A DNA stretch of 15,214 nucleotides. It comes from Beijerinckiaceae bacterium. Its GTDB lineage: Bacteria; Pseudomonadota; Alphaproteobacteria; Rhizobiales; Beijerinckiaceae. The notes under the pieces are model-generated. The model worked only from the letters and a program-made list of their open reading frames with translations. It was not told where the DNA came from and ran no database searches. Position numbers and translations under genes: made by a program. Below, in pieces: positions 1 to 8,092 of the stretch. The stretch is from NCBI GenBank assembly GCA_947455285.1, contig CANGOK010000042.1, forward strand, positions 1 through 15,214. The letters run 5' to 3'. Every line of letters starts with the position of its first letter. The first letter of the stretch is position 1.

Positions 1-1393
1 CGAAGGCGAGGCGCTTACGCTCCTTCATGGACTCATCGCCCGAGGGAATGAGCACGTCGCCGTCCTTCATCAGGCGACCATGGGGAACCTCGTCGATAAT
101 GCCGGGCTTGCCGGGAGCCAGCGCCAGCATGGCGCCGTTGCGCAGAGTGAAGACATGCTCCACGCCCTGCGACCGGGCGAAATCCGCATGGACGGACAGA
201 TGCAGCGCCTCGCCATGGGCGGGCACGGCGATCTTTGGCCGGATCCATTCATACATGCGCTGCACCTCGCCCCTGCGCGGATGGCCGGAGGCGTGAATCG
301 GGGCGTCGCGGTCGGTGACGATCTTGACGCCTTGCTCGACGAGACCGTTGATCATGCCATTCACTTCGCGCTCGTTGCCAGGAATGGTGCGCGAGGAGAA
401 GATGACGAGGTCGCCACGGTCGAGCTTCACTTCGGGATGCTCGCCCTCGGCGATGCGGGCCACCGCCGCGCGGGACTCGCCCTGGCTGCCGGTCGCCAGC
501 AGCACGACCTTGTCGCGCGTCAGGCTGGAATAGGCCATGACGGGCAAAAATGGCTGCACGCCATCGAGATAACCACACTCACGCGCAACTGCGATGGTCC
601 TCTCCATGGCTCGGCCAGCGATGACCACCTGCCTGCCAGCGGCGGCGGCGGCCTCGGCGACCGAGCGCAGGCGCGCCACGTTGGAGGCGAAGGTCGTGAC
701 CAGCACGCGGCCCTTGGCCTGACCGATCACATCCATCAAGGCGATGGCGACATCGGCCTCTGAGGGGCTCTCGCCTTCGCGCAGGATATTGGTGGAATCG
801 CAAACCAGCGCCAGCACGCCCTCGTCGCCGATGGCGCGCAGGCGCGCTTCATCGGTCGGCAGGCCGATCACCGGGGTGGGGTCGCGTTTCCAGTCGCCCG
901 TATGCATGACAAGGCCAAGTGGGGTGCGGATCGCAAGACCGTTGCTCTCGGGAACCGAGTGCGACATGGGCACGAATTCAATCGAGAAAGGACCAAGCTC
1001 GATGGTCCCGCCCTGCGCCACCACATTGATCCTGATCTCAGGCGCGCCGGGCTCGGACAGACGGCGCGTCTCCAGCAGCGAAGCGGAGAACCGCGTCGCA
1101 TAGACCGGGCACTGGATCCTCGGCCACAGATCGGCGATGGCGCCGACATGGTCCTCATGGGCATGGGTGATGATGAGGCCAAGCAGGTCCTTCTTGTGAC
1201 GCTCGATGAAGGCGAGGTCAGGCATGAGCAGATCGACGCCCGGAAGGTCCGGCCCCGCGAAGGCGACGCCAAGATCAATCAGGATCCACTTGCGCTTGCC
1301 CGGGGGGCCGAAGCCATAGAGGCCCGCATTCATGCCGATCTCGCCGAGACCGCCAAGCGGCGCGAAGACGAGTTCGTCGCTGGAATTGCTCAT
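1..1393 (-). CDS. rnj: Ribonuclease J, 3' end cut by window edge
   Basis: RNase J is a zinc-dependent metallo-beta-lactamase/beta-CASP nuclease with 5'-3' exonuclease and endonuclease activity in mRNA decay and rRNA maturation in the cytoplasm. The frame is open for 464 codons from ATG at 1393 and runs off the left edge; family members are about 550 residues, so roughly the last 90 are missing. Visible motifs are HAHEDH at residues 77-82, H145, HTGD at 164-167, DSTN at 199-202, HASGH at 367-371 and PAHGE around H393. These give the metal site and the beta-CASP signature in the correct order. The start codon directly follows the birA stop (TAAATG, no spacer), with only a weak GGGA upstream, so translation is probably coupled to birA. 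Identification is firm from the motifs; RNase J rather than a generic beta-CASP hydrolase is supported by the nuoN-birA-rnj order known from Rhizobiales. Confidence 0.95.
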   Translation of the reverse strand, partial: MSNSSDELVFAPLGGLGEIGMNAGLYGFGPPGKRKWILIDLGVAFAGPDLPGVDLLMPDLAFIERHKKDLLGLIITHAHEDHVGAIADLWPRIQCPVYATRFSASLLETRRLSEPGAPEIRINVVAQGGTIELGPFSIEFVPMSHSVPESNGLAIRTPLGLVMHTGDWKRDPTPVIGLPTDEARLRAIGDEGVLALVCDSTNILREGESPSEADVAIALMDVIGQAKGRVLVTTFASNVARLRSVAEAAAAAGRQVVIAGRAMERTIAVARECGYLDGVQPFLPVMAYSSLTRDKVVLLATGSQGESRAAVARIAEGEHPEVKLDRGDLVIFSSRTIPGNEREVNGMINGLVEQGVKIVTDRDAPIHASGHPRRGEVQRMYEWIRPKIAVPAHGEALHLSVHADFARSQGVEHVFTLRNGAMLALAPGKPGIIDEVPHGRLMKDGDVLIPSGDESMKERKRLAF

Positions 1394-2173
1394 TTAAATT
1401 CCCGTCGTTGCCGCAGCCTCAACGAGGCCCGGGAGAAATACGTCGCCAGCGTCAATGGTGCGCAAGCCAATGTCAGTTTCCAGCAGCAGGCGTCCGCGCT
1501 CATCGAGCCCGCGCAGCACGCCGCTGATGCGCTGATCGCCAATGGCGACCATGGCCGGTTCGCCCAATCCTGCAGCGAAGGAGAGCCAGGCTGCGCGCAC
1601 CTGCGCAAAGCCCCTACCCTCGTCCCAGCGCTCCAGCCACTCGGCCAGCTCTTGCGCCAATTCTTCCAGAAGCTCGCCCGGAGCCATTGGTTGTCCCAGG
1701 CTCGCCAGATCCGTCGCTCCATAGGGTAGGCCCTGCGGATGTGACGCGCAATTGACGCCGACGCCGATGACGCATGCGAAGCCCCCGCGCGAGGTTTGAG
1801 AGGCTTCGAGCAATATGCCAGCGAGCTTGTCGCCATCAACCACAGCGTCATTGGGCCATTTCAAGCGCAACCGCGACCCAAGGCGACGCGTGAGCGCGGA
1901 TGCGAGCGCCACGCCCGCGACAAAGCCGAGCTCCGGCGCGCGCTCTGGCGGCGCCGCGTCAACCAGCAGCAGGCTTGCGTAGAGATTGCCCTCAGGCGAA
2001 ACCCAGCTGCGGCCCAGCCGCCCCTTGCCGCCGGTCTGGCGGGCGGCGCTGATCCACAGACGGCCCGGGTCGCTCTCTCGCGCCCGCGCCATCGCCTCAT
2101 CATTGGTGGAGCCGAGGCTGTCGAAAGCCTCAAGCCGATAGCCTCGCGCCGTAACAGCAGCCGTGAGGCGCAC
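1394..2173 (-). CDS. birA: Biotin--[acetyl-CoA-carboxylase] ligase (biotin protein ligase), no DNA-binding domain
   Basis: The enzyme activates biotin with ATP to biotinyl-5'-AMP and transfers it to a lysine of biotin carboxyl carrier proteins, such as that of acetyl-CoA carboxylase. The 259-aa protein begins directly with the catalytic domain: STN at residues 22-24, the biotin/adenylate loop QTGGKGRLGR at 46-55, KWPND at 105-109, KLAGIL at 116-121, and a small C-terminal domain from about residue 205. The loop's fourth position is R52, matching the key E. coli R118; K50 replaces the arginine E. coli has two residues earlier. There is no N-terminal helix-turn-helix, so it is a monofunctional ligase and not a biotin-operon repressor. 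Start: GTG at 2173 is the most upstream possible start and is needed to include the beginning of the fold. It lies 2 nt after the nuoN stop with no clear Shine-Dalgarno, suggesting translational coupling. Confidence 0.93.
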   Translation of the reverse strand: MRLTAAVTARGYRLEAFDSLGSTNDEAMARARESDPGRLWISAARQTGGKGRLGRSWVSPEGNLYASLLLVDAAPPERAPELGFVAGVALASALTRRLGSRLRLKWPNDAVVDGDKLAGILLEASQTSRGGFACVIGVGVNCASHPQGLPYGATDLASLGQPMAPGELLEELAQELAEWLERWDEGRGFAQVRAAWLSFAAGLGEPAMVAIGDQRISGVLRGLDERGRLLLETDIGLRTIDAGDVFLPGLVEAAATTGI

Positions 2174-2175
2174 GC

Positions 2176-3612
2176 TCAGAACAGGGACTTCGCCGCTGCG
2201 GCTGCAGCCACATCGAGCGGCCCCGGCCAGAAGGAGAAGAACACGACGAGGAGGCTCGTCACCACCAGCACGGCGGTCACGGCCGGGCTCGCGCGCTCGA
2301 AGCCGGGCGCGGGCTCATCGAAATAGATCACCTTCACGATGCGCAGATAGTAGAAGCAGGCCACCACGCTCATCAACACGCCGATGACCGCGAGCGGATA
2401 GAGGTGGGCCTGAATGGCGGCGTTGAAGACGTACCATTTGGCGAAGAAGCCAGCGAGCGGAGGAATGCCCGCCAGCGATAGCATCATGGCCGAAAGAAAC
2501 AGCGCCATGGGTCCATTGGTGCGCGCAAGACCCGCGAGGTCGGAGATCTTCTCGACATAGACGTCGCCAATCCGCATCGACAGGATGGCGGCGAAGGTGC
2601 CGAGCGTCATCGCGAGATAAATCGACATATAGACCAGTACGCCCTGCACGCCCTGCTCCGTGCCGGCAGCAAGACCGACAAGCGCAAAGCCCATGTGGCC
2701 GATAGAGGAATAGGCCATCAGACGCTTGATGTTCGACTGGCCGATGGCCGCGAAAGCGCCGACCGCCATGGAGAGGATGGCGACGAACACGAGGATCTGA
2801 CGCCACTGGTCGGTGACGCCCGGAAAGGCGGTCATGACGACGCGAACGGTGATGGCCACCGCGGCCATCTTGGCTGCCGAAGCGAAGAAGGTCGTCACAG
2901 GGGTCGGGGCGCCTTCGTAAACGTCAGGCGTCCACATGTGGAAGGGAACGACGGACATCTTGAAGGAGAGGCCAGCAAGCAGGAACACGAGGCCGAAGAC
3001 TACGCCAATGTTGGCCTTGCCCTGAATGGCGGTCGCAATGCCCTCAAGCGAAGCCGTGCCAGCAAAGCCGTAAAGCAGCGAGGCGCCATAGAGCAGCATG
3101 CCCGAGGAGAGCGCGCCGAGCGCGAAATACTTCAGACCCGCTTCAGACGCCCGCACATTGTCGCGATGGAAAGCGGCGATGACATAGAGCGCAAGGCTCA
3201 TCAACTCGAGGCCGAGATAGAGCGAGAGCAGCGACTGCGCCGAGATCAGCATCAGCATGCCGAGCGTCGCCAGCAGCACCAGAACCGGGAATTCGAAGAG
3301 ATCGATCTTCTCGCGGCGCATATAGTCGAGCGAGAGCAGCAGCGTCACGATGGAGCCGATCAGCGCGAGGCCCTTCATGTAGCGGCCAAAGGCGTCATCC
3401 ACGAAGGCTCCGTCGAAGACCACGACCTTCGGCCCTGCGCCGGAGAAGAGCAGCAGGAAGGCGAGGCCAAGGACCGCAATGGCGCATTCGCTGATGATCC
3501 AGTCGCGACCGTCACGCCCACGGAACACGCCGAGCATGAGCAGGAGGAGCGCGCCGAGCGCCAGAACGACTTCCGGCAGGCTGTGAGCGAGTGCGAAGGA
3601 GATGGGAGTCAT
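2176..3612 (-). CDS. nuoN: NADH-quinone oxidoreductase subunit N
   Basis: NuoN is one of three antiporter-like, proton-translocating subunits of the complex I membrane arm. The 478-aa protein is almost wholly hydrophobic, with about 14 predicted membrane helices, close to E. coli NuoN (485 aa). Pump residues are in place: E136 in the helix with motif YLGLELMSL, K218 in FKMSVVPFHMWTPD, K248 in ASAAKMA, and K392 in FFAKWYVF. The ATG at 3612 is preceded by GAGGA at 3622-3626, which overlaps the nuoM stop codon (TGAGGA), with 9 nt spacing. It follows nuoM after a 12-nt gap and precedes birA by 2 nt. It is the last nuo gene here, and no terminator hairpin separates it from birA. Confidence 0.98.
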   Translation of the reverse strand: MTPISFALAHSLPEVVLALGALLLLMLGVFRGRDGRDWIISECAIAVLGLAFLLLFSGAGPKVVVFDGAFVDDAFGRYMKGLALIGSIVTLLLSLDYMRREKIDLFEFPVLVLLATLGMLMLISAQSLLSLYLGLELMSLALYVIAAFHRDNVRASEAGLKYFALGALSSGMLLYGASLLYGFAGTASLEGIATAIQGKANIGVVFGLVFLLAGLSFKMSVVPFHMWTPDVYEGAPTPVTTFFASAAKMAAVAITVRVVMTAFPGVTDQWRQILVFVAILSMAVGAFAAIGQSNIKRLMAYSSIGHMGFALVGLAAGTEQGVQGVLVYMSIYLAMTLGTFAAILSMRIGDVYVEKISDLAGLARTNGPMALFLSAMMLSLAGIPPLAGFFAKWYVFNAAIQAHLYPLAVIGVLMSVVACFYYLRIVKVIYFDEPAPGFERASPAVTAVLVVTSLLVVFFSFWPGPLDVAAAAAAKSLF

Positions 3613-3624
3613 GTTCGCATGTCC

Positions 3625-5136
3625 TCAGTGCAGCGCAAGCGCGGCGGTTTTGGTGACGGCGAGCGCCGCGTCGACGCCCTTCAGGAGCTGATCGACAGAG
3701 GCGGCGCAGGCGTCGAGGATCGGCCCCGGATGCACGCCGTAATAGATCGTCAGCAGAAGCAAGGGGGCGAAGAGCGCTATCTCGCGCGCATCGAGATCGT
3801 TGATGCCGACCAGCGCAGGCTTCTCAAGCACCCCGAAGATCACGCGGCGATAGAGATAGAGCGCATAAGCGGCTGACAGGATGACGCCCGAGGTCGCGAA
3901 GAAAGCCACCCAGGCGTTGGCGTTGAAGGCGCCGATGAGCGTCAGGAATTCGCCGACGAAGCCCGAGGTGCCTGGCAGGCCCACGTTCGCCATGGTGAAG
4001 ACCATGAAGACGAGCGCATAGAGCGGCATGCGCTGCGCCAGACCGCCATAGGCCGCGATATCGCGGGTATGGATCCGGTCATAGACCACGCCGACGCAAA
4101 GGAAGAGCGCGCCCGAGACGAAGCCGTGCGACACCATCTGGAAGACGGCGCCCTGCACGCCCTGCGCGTTCATGGAGAAGAGGCCCATGGTCACGAAGCC
4201 CATGTGGGCGACGGACGAATAGGCGATCAGCTTCTTCATGTCCTCCTGCACCATGGCGACCAGCGACGTATAGACGATGGCGATGATGGAGAGGGTCCAG
4301 ACGAGCGGCGCAAAGTACTGCGATGCGTCAGGGAACATGGGCAGCGAGAAGCGAATGAAGCCGTAACCGCCCATCTTCAGCAGAATGCCGGCGAGGATCA
4401 CGGAACCCGCAGTCGGCGCCTCGACGTGCGCGTCAGGCAGCCAGGTGTGCACCGGCCACATGGGCATCTTCACCGCGAAGGAGGCGAAGAAGGCGAGCCA
4501 CAGATACTTCTGCATGGAGACAGGGAAGTTCGTCTTCAGCAACACCGTGATGTCGGTCGTGCCGGCGACGCCATACATGGCCATGATGGCCAACAACATC
4601 AGCAGCGAGCCGATCAGCGTGTAGAGGAAGAACTTGAAGCTCGCGTAGATGCGCCGCTTGCCGCCCCAGATGCCGATGATGAGGAACATCGGGATCAGGC
4701 CGCCTTCGAAGAAGACGTAGAAGAGCACGAGGTCGAGCGCGCAGAAGACGCCGATCATCAGCGTTTCCAGCACGAGGAAGGCGACCATATATTCCTTCAG
4801 GCGATGCTCGATCGTGACCCACGAAGCGCCGATGCAGAAGGGCATCAGGAAGGTGGTGAGCAGCACGAACGGCATCGACATGCCGTCGACGCCGAGCTTG
4901 TAGATGAGGCCAGAGCCGATCCAGCGGCGCTCCTCCACCAGCTGGAAGGCTGCGGACGAGGGGTCGTAGAGATGCCAGGCCCAGAGCGAAAGCGCGAAGG
5001 TGACCAGCGTGGTGATGAGCGCGGCCCAGCGCACGTTGCAGCGCGTCGCCTCGTCATCGCCCCGCTGAAGCAGGATGAAAGCGGCGCCGACCAGCGGCAG
5101 GAAGATCAGGCCGGAGAGAAGTCCAAAGCCAAACAT
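3625..5136 (-). CDS. nuoM: NADH-quinone oxidoreductase subunit M
   Basis: NuoM is the middle antiporter-like proton pump subunit of the membrane arm, between NuoL and NuoN. The 503-aa protein has about 14 helices and matches E. coli NuoM (509 aa) in length. Charged residues of the central water channel are visible: E144 in FFEGGLIPM, K223 in AVKMPMWPVHTWLPDAH, K254 in LLKMGGYG, H311, H337 in VSHGFVSGALF and E396 in GEFLTL. The ATG overlaps the nuoL stop as ATGA (5134-5138 region), so the two are coupled. A strong purine-rich ribosome site GGGAGGGG (5144-5151) sits 7 nt upstream inside the end of nuoL and confirms the start. Confidence 0.98.
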   Translation of the reverse strand: MFGFGLLSGLIFLPLVGAAFILLQRGDDEATRCNVRWAALITTLVTFALSLWAWHLYDPSSAAFQLVEERRWIGSGLIYKLGVDGMSMPFVLLTTFLMPFCIGASWVTIEHRLKEYMVAFLVLETLMIGVFCALDLVLFYVFFEGGLIPMFLIIGIWGGKRRIYASFKFFLYTLIGSLLMLLAIMAMYGVAGTTDITVLLKTNFPVSMQKYLWLAFFASFAVKMPMWPVHTWLPDAHVEAPTAGSVILAGILLKMGGYGFIRFSLPMFPDASQYFAPLVWTLSIIAIVYTSLVAMVQEDMKKLIAYSSVAHMGFVTMGLFSMNAQGVQGAVFQMVSHGFVSGALFLCVGVVYDRIHTRDIAAYGGLAQRMPLYALVFMVFTMANVGLPGTSGFVGEFLTLIGAFNANAWVAFFATSGVILSAAYALYLYRRVIFGVLEKPALVGINDLDAREIALFAPLLLLTIYYGVHPGPILDACAASVDQLLKGVDAALAVTKTAALALH

Positions 5137-7118
5137 CAGTGCACCCCTCCCACGAGGTACCAGGAGATCAGGGCGGCGACGCCGATCAGCATGGCGAAGG
5201 CGTAGTGATAGAGATAGCCGGTCTGCAGGCGCACGACGCGGTTCGTCACATCGATGACGCGCGCGGAAATCCCGTCAGGACCCATGCCGTCGATGATGCG
5301 CCCGTCGCCTCCCTTCCAGAACAGGCGGCCAAGCCAGAAGGCCGGACGCACGAAGATGAGGTCGTAAAGCTCGTCGAAGTACCACTTGTTGAGCAGGAAC
5401 TTGTAGAGCAGCGGATTGGAGGCAGCGATGCGCTGGGCGGTGCCGGGCGCGATCACATAGACATAAAGCGCCAGCAGGAAGCCGCCGAGCATCATCACGA
5501 AAGGCACATATCCAACCGCATGGGGGATCTCATGCATGGCGTGCAGGATGTGGTTGTCCTTGCCGGTGAAGAGCGCGCCCTTCCAGAAGCCATCATAGCC
5601 ATGGCCGATGAAGGGAGAGGAGAAGACAAGACCGGCGAAGAGCGCGCCGAGCCCGAGCAGCGCCAGCGGGATCAGCATCACCACAGGCGATTCATGGGGC
5701 GTATGATCGTGGCCATGGCCGTGATCGTCGTTGGCGTGCGCATGGCCATGATCGTGGTGAGCGACATGGCGCTCGCCGAAGAAGGTCATGAACACGAGGC
5801 GCCAAGAATAGAACGAGGTGAAGCCCGCCGCGATCACGATCAGGAGGAATGCGTAAACGCCCGCGTTCGAATGAAGCGCGGAAGCATAGGCCGCCTCGAT
5901 GATCGCGTCCTTCGAGAAGTAACCTGCCGTGAAGGGGAAGCCCGTCAGCGCCAGTGTGCCGATGGTCATCATCCAGAAGGTGAAGGGAATGTCTTTCCGC
6001 AGCCCGCCCATGTTGCGCATGTCCTGCTCATGGTGCATCGCGTGGATGACCGAGCCCGCGCCCAAGAAGAGCAGCGCCTTGAAGAAGGCGTGGGTGAAGA
6101 GGTGGAAAACGCCCAGCGCATAACCGCCGACGCCCAGCGCGACGAACATGTAGCCAAGCTGCGAGCAGGTCGAATAAGCGATGACGCGCTTGATGTCGTT
6201 CTGCACGAGGCCGACGGTCGCCGCAAAGAAGGCGGTCGTCGCGCCGACGATGGTGACAACAGTGAGCGCGGCAGGCGCCTGCTCGAAGAGCGGCGACAGA
6301 CGCGCCACCATGAACACGCCAGCCGTCACCATGGTGGCGGCGTGGATGAGGGCGGAGACTGGCGTCGGGCCCTCCATCGCATCGGGCAACCAGGTATGCA
6401 GCAGGAACTGCGCCGACTTGCCCATTGCGCCCATGAAGAGCAGCAGGCAGGCGACCGTCATGGCGTCAGCATTGAGCCCGAAAATATGGATCGGCTTGTT
6501 GGCGAGGCCCGGCGCAGCGGCGAAGATCGTGTCGAAAGCGACCGAACCGGTCAGCACGAAGACAAGGAAGATGCCAAGCGCGAAGCCGAAGTCGCCAACG
6601 CGGTTGACCACGAAGGCCTTGATGGCGGCGGCGCAGGCCGAGGGCTTCTCATACCAGAAGCCGATGAGGAGATAGGAGGCGAGACCGACGCCTTCCCAGC
6701 CGAAGAACATCTGAACCAGATTGTCCGCCGTCACCAGCATCAGCATGGCGAAGGTGAAGAGCGACAGATAGGCGAAGAAGCGCGGACGGCTCGGGTCTTC
6801 GTGCATGTAGCCGATGGAGTAGAGATGCACGAGGCTCGAGACGCTCGTCACCACCACCAGCATAACCACGGTCAGCGTGTCGATGCGCAAGGCCCAATCG
6901 ATCTTGAGGGCGCCAGACGTAATCCAATCGCCGAGCACCGGCGTGGTGAAAGGACCTGCGCCGAGGCCGACATGGATGAAGGCCACCCATGACAAGACGG
7001 CCGAGACAGCAAGCAGGCCCGTGGTGACCAGTTCCGAAGGCCGAGGCCCGAGGGACCGCCCGAAAGCGCCAGCGATGAGGAAGCCGAGAAGCGGCAGGAA
7101 GACAATCGCGGTATACAT
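5136..7118 (-). CDS. nuoL: NADH-quinone oxidoreductase subunit L
   Basis: NuoL is the distal proton pump subunit of the membrane arm, carrying the long lateral amphipathic helix that runs along NuoM and NuoN. At 660 aa it is longer than E. coli NuoL (613 aa). Pump residues are E142 in FGWEGVGLASYLL, K234 in MGKSAQFLLHTWLPDAMEGP, H259, H343 and K347 in FTHAFFKALLF, and K403 in FSKDAI. Residues about 570-660 hold the lateral helix (NKWYFDELYDLIFVRP) and the final membrane anchor. Residues 451-475 form a loop with 11 histidines in 25 residues between hydrophobic segments. The gene starts 6 nt after the nuoK stop, with AAGGG from the nuoK end as likely ribosome site, and its stop overlaps the nuoM start. 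Confidence 0.98.
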   Translation of the reverse strand: MYTAIVFLPLLGFLIAGAFGRSLGPRPSELVTTGLLAVSAVLSWVAFIHVGLGAGPFTTPVLGDWITSGALKIDWALRIDTLTVVMLVVVTSVSSLVHLYSIGYMHEDPSRPRFFAYLSLFTFAMLMLVTADNLVQMFFGWEGVGLASYLLIGFWYEKPSACAAAIKAFVVNRVGDFGFALGIFLVFVLTGSVAFDTIFAAAPGLANKPIHIFGLNADAMTVACLLLFMGAMGKSAQFLLHTWLPDAMEGPTPVSALIHAATMVTAGVFMVARLSPLFEQAPAALTVVTIVGATTAFFAATVGLVQNDIKRVIAYSTCSQLGYMFVALGVGGYALGVFHLFTHAFFKALLFLGAGSVIHAMHHEQDMRNMGGLRKDIPFTFWMMTIGTLALTGFPFTAGYFSKDAIIEAAYASALHSNAGVYAFLLIVIAAGFTSFYSWRLVFMTFFGERHVAHHDHGHAHANDDHGHGHDHTPHESPVVMLIPLALLGLGALFAGLVFSSPFIGHGYDGFWKGALFTGKDNHILHAMHEIPHAVGYVPFVMMLGGFLLALYVYVIAPGTAQRIAASNPLLYKFLLNKWYFDELYDLIFVRPAFWLGRLFWKGGDGRIIDGMGPDGISARVIDVTNRVVRLQTGYLYHYAFAMLIGVAALISWYLVGGVH

Positions 7119-7124
7119 CGCCGC

Positions 7125-7433
7125 TCAGCCCTTCATCATGTTGATGTCTTCAACCGCGATGGAGCCGCGGTTGCGATAATAGGTGACCAGAATGGCGAGG
7201 CCGATGGCCGCTTCCGCCGCCGCCACCGTCAGGATGAACAGGGAGAAGACCTGTCCGGTGAGATCGCCGAGGAATGTCGAGAAGGTCACCAGATTGATGT
7301 TGACCGAGAGCAGGATCAGCTCGACCGACATCAGGATGATGATGATGTTCTTGCGGTTGAGGATGATGCCCAGCACGCCAAGCGTGAACAGGATCGCCGC
7401 GACGGAGAGATAGTGAGTGAGGCCGATCTGCAT
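7125..7433 (-). CDS. nuoK: NADH-quinone oxidoreductase subunit K
   Basis: NuoK is a small three-helix membrane subunit, homologous to MrpC and mitochondrial ND4L, that links the quinone-side channel to the antiporter subunits. The 102-aa length is typical (E. coli 100). Two buried glutamates essential in the family are seen: E38 in MSVELILLS (E. coli E36) and E74 in AAAEAAIGLA (E. coli E72). Helices fall at about residues 5-24, 28-50 and 60-86. The ATG at 7433 has GAGGA at 7440-7444, overlapping the nuoJ stop codon, 6 nt upstream. It lies 9 nt after nuoJ and 6 nt before nuoL. Confidence 0.98.
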   Translation of the reverse strand: MQIGLTHYLSVAAILFTLGVLGIILNRKNIIIILMSVELILLSVNINLVTFSTFLGDLTGQVFSLFILTVAAAEAAIGLAILVTYYRNRGSIAVEDINMMKG

Positions 7434-7442
7434 GGCTGATCC

Positions 7443-8051
7443 TCAGACGCCCGCCCGTGAGGGCGCTTTCTTGATTTCGATTGCGTCGGCGCGGGTGCGC
7501 GCGTTCTGCTCCGCGATGACCTGACGCTTCACGTCGGGCTTGTGGCGGAGGGTCAGCACGATGGCGCCGATCATGGCGGTCAGGAGCACGAGGCCCGAGG
7601 CCTGGAAGAGGTAGACGTATTTTGTATAGAGCACGAGGCCGAGGGCTTCGGTGTTCGACATATTGGCTTGGACGGGCGCAGCGCCGGCGCCAAGGGCGGC
7701 GTCGGACTGGGTGAAGCCGACCATGACGAGCAGCAGTTCGATCGCCACCACGATGCCGATGACCGAGCCGATGGGCAGATACTGCAGGAAGCCCTGCTTC
7801 AGCTCCGCAAAGTCGACGTCGAGCATCATCACGACGAAGAGGAATAGAACCGCCACCGCGCCGACATAGACCACAACGAGGATCATCGCGAGGAATTCAG
7901 CGCCCATGAGCAGGAAAAGCCCTGAGGCGTTGACGAAGGCCAGGATGAGAAAGAGCACGGAATGCACGGGATTCCTCGCCGCGATCACCATGAAGGCCGA
8001 AGCGATCATGACGGCGGAGAAGAGGTAGAAGAAGACCGTAGCCACGTTCAT
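7443..8051 (-). CDS. nuoJ: NADH-quinone oxidoreductase subunit J
   Basis: NuoJ (mitochondrial ND6 homologue) is a five-helix subunit beside NuoK and NuoA; a pi-bulge in its third helix takes part in coupling quinone reduction to pumping. The 202-aa protein carries the conserved third-helix motif VYVGAVAVLFLFVVMMLDV at about residues 61-79, then two more helices at about 94-113 and 150-167. The charged C-terminal tail (168-202) is probably cytoplasmic. The start at 8051 follows a strong GAGGA (8059-8063) with 7 nt spacing. It is the only gene in the window preceded by a true intergenic gap (41 nt after nuoI), which may give it an independent ribosome entry. Confidence 0.97.
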   Translation of the reverse strand: MNVATVFFYLFSAVMIASAFMVIAARNPVHSVLFLILAFVNASGLFLLMGAEFLAMILVVVYVGAVAVLFLFVVMMLDVDFAELKQGFLQYLPIGSVIGIVVAIELLLVMVGFTQSDAALGAGAAPVQANMSNTEALGLVLYTKYVYLFQASGLVLLTAMIGAIVLTLRHKPDVKRQVIAEQNARTRADAIEIKKAPSRAGV

Positions 8052-8092
8052 CGTTACATCCTCATTCGCAGCGCTTGCGCGCTTGCGCCAAT
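8052..8092 (-). other. nuoI-nuoJ intergenic gap with short repeat and possible tetraloop hairpin
   Basis: This 41-nt spacer is the longest non-coding stretch in the window; other junctions are 0-12 nt or overlaps. It contains a tandem 8-mer (plus-strand GCGCTTGC twice, followed by GC, 8071-8088). On the transcribed strand it reads AGCGC-GCAA-GCGCT (8083 down to 8070), a 5-bp GC-rich stem capped by a GNRA-type GCAA loop. No T-run follows, so it is unlikely to be an intrinsic terminator. A small RNA stability or processing element is possible, but chance in GC-rich DNA cannot be excluded. Confidence 0.5.
8059..8063 (-). promoter_or_regulatory. Ribosome binding site of nuoJ
   Basis: GAGGA lies 7 nt before the nuoJ ATG. 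It is one of the strongest Shine-Dalgarno matches in the window and lies just downstream of the possible hairpin, so it stays outside the stem. Confidence 0.75.

Noticed and set aside
80..1729. Plus-strand open frames opposite rnj and birA
   Set aside because: Catalytic motifs of RNase J and biotin ligase are read on the minus strand; the plus translations show none.
2695..5205. Plus-strand open frames of 393 and 378 codons opposite nuoN and nuoM
   Set aside because: They show the same antisense composition artefact, and the sense strands code for proteins with all expected motifs.
5139..6992. Plus-strand open frame of 617 codons opposite nuoL
   Set aside because: Shadow of nuoL; low-complexity charged translation, no recognisable motif and no context.
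8054..8065. Three-codon micro-ORF (Met-Arg-Met-stop) just before nuoJ
   Set aside because: It is made by the Shine-Dalgarno GAGGA itself and has no ribosome site of its own; most likely coincidence.
8070..8083. Intrinsic terminator between nuoI and nuoJ
   Set aside because: The stem is only 5 bp and no T-run follows; downstream nuo genes must be transcribed.
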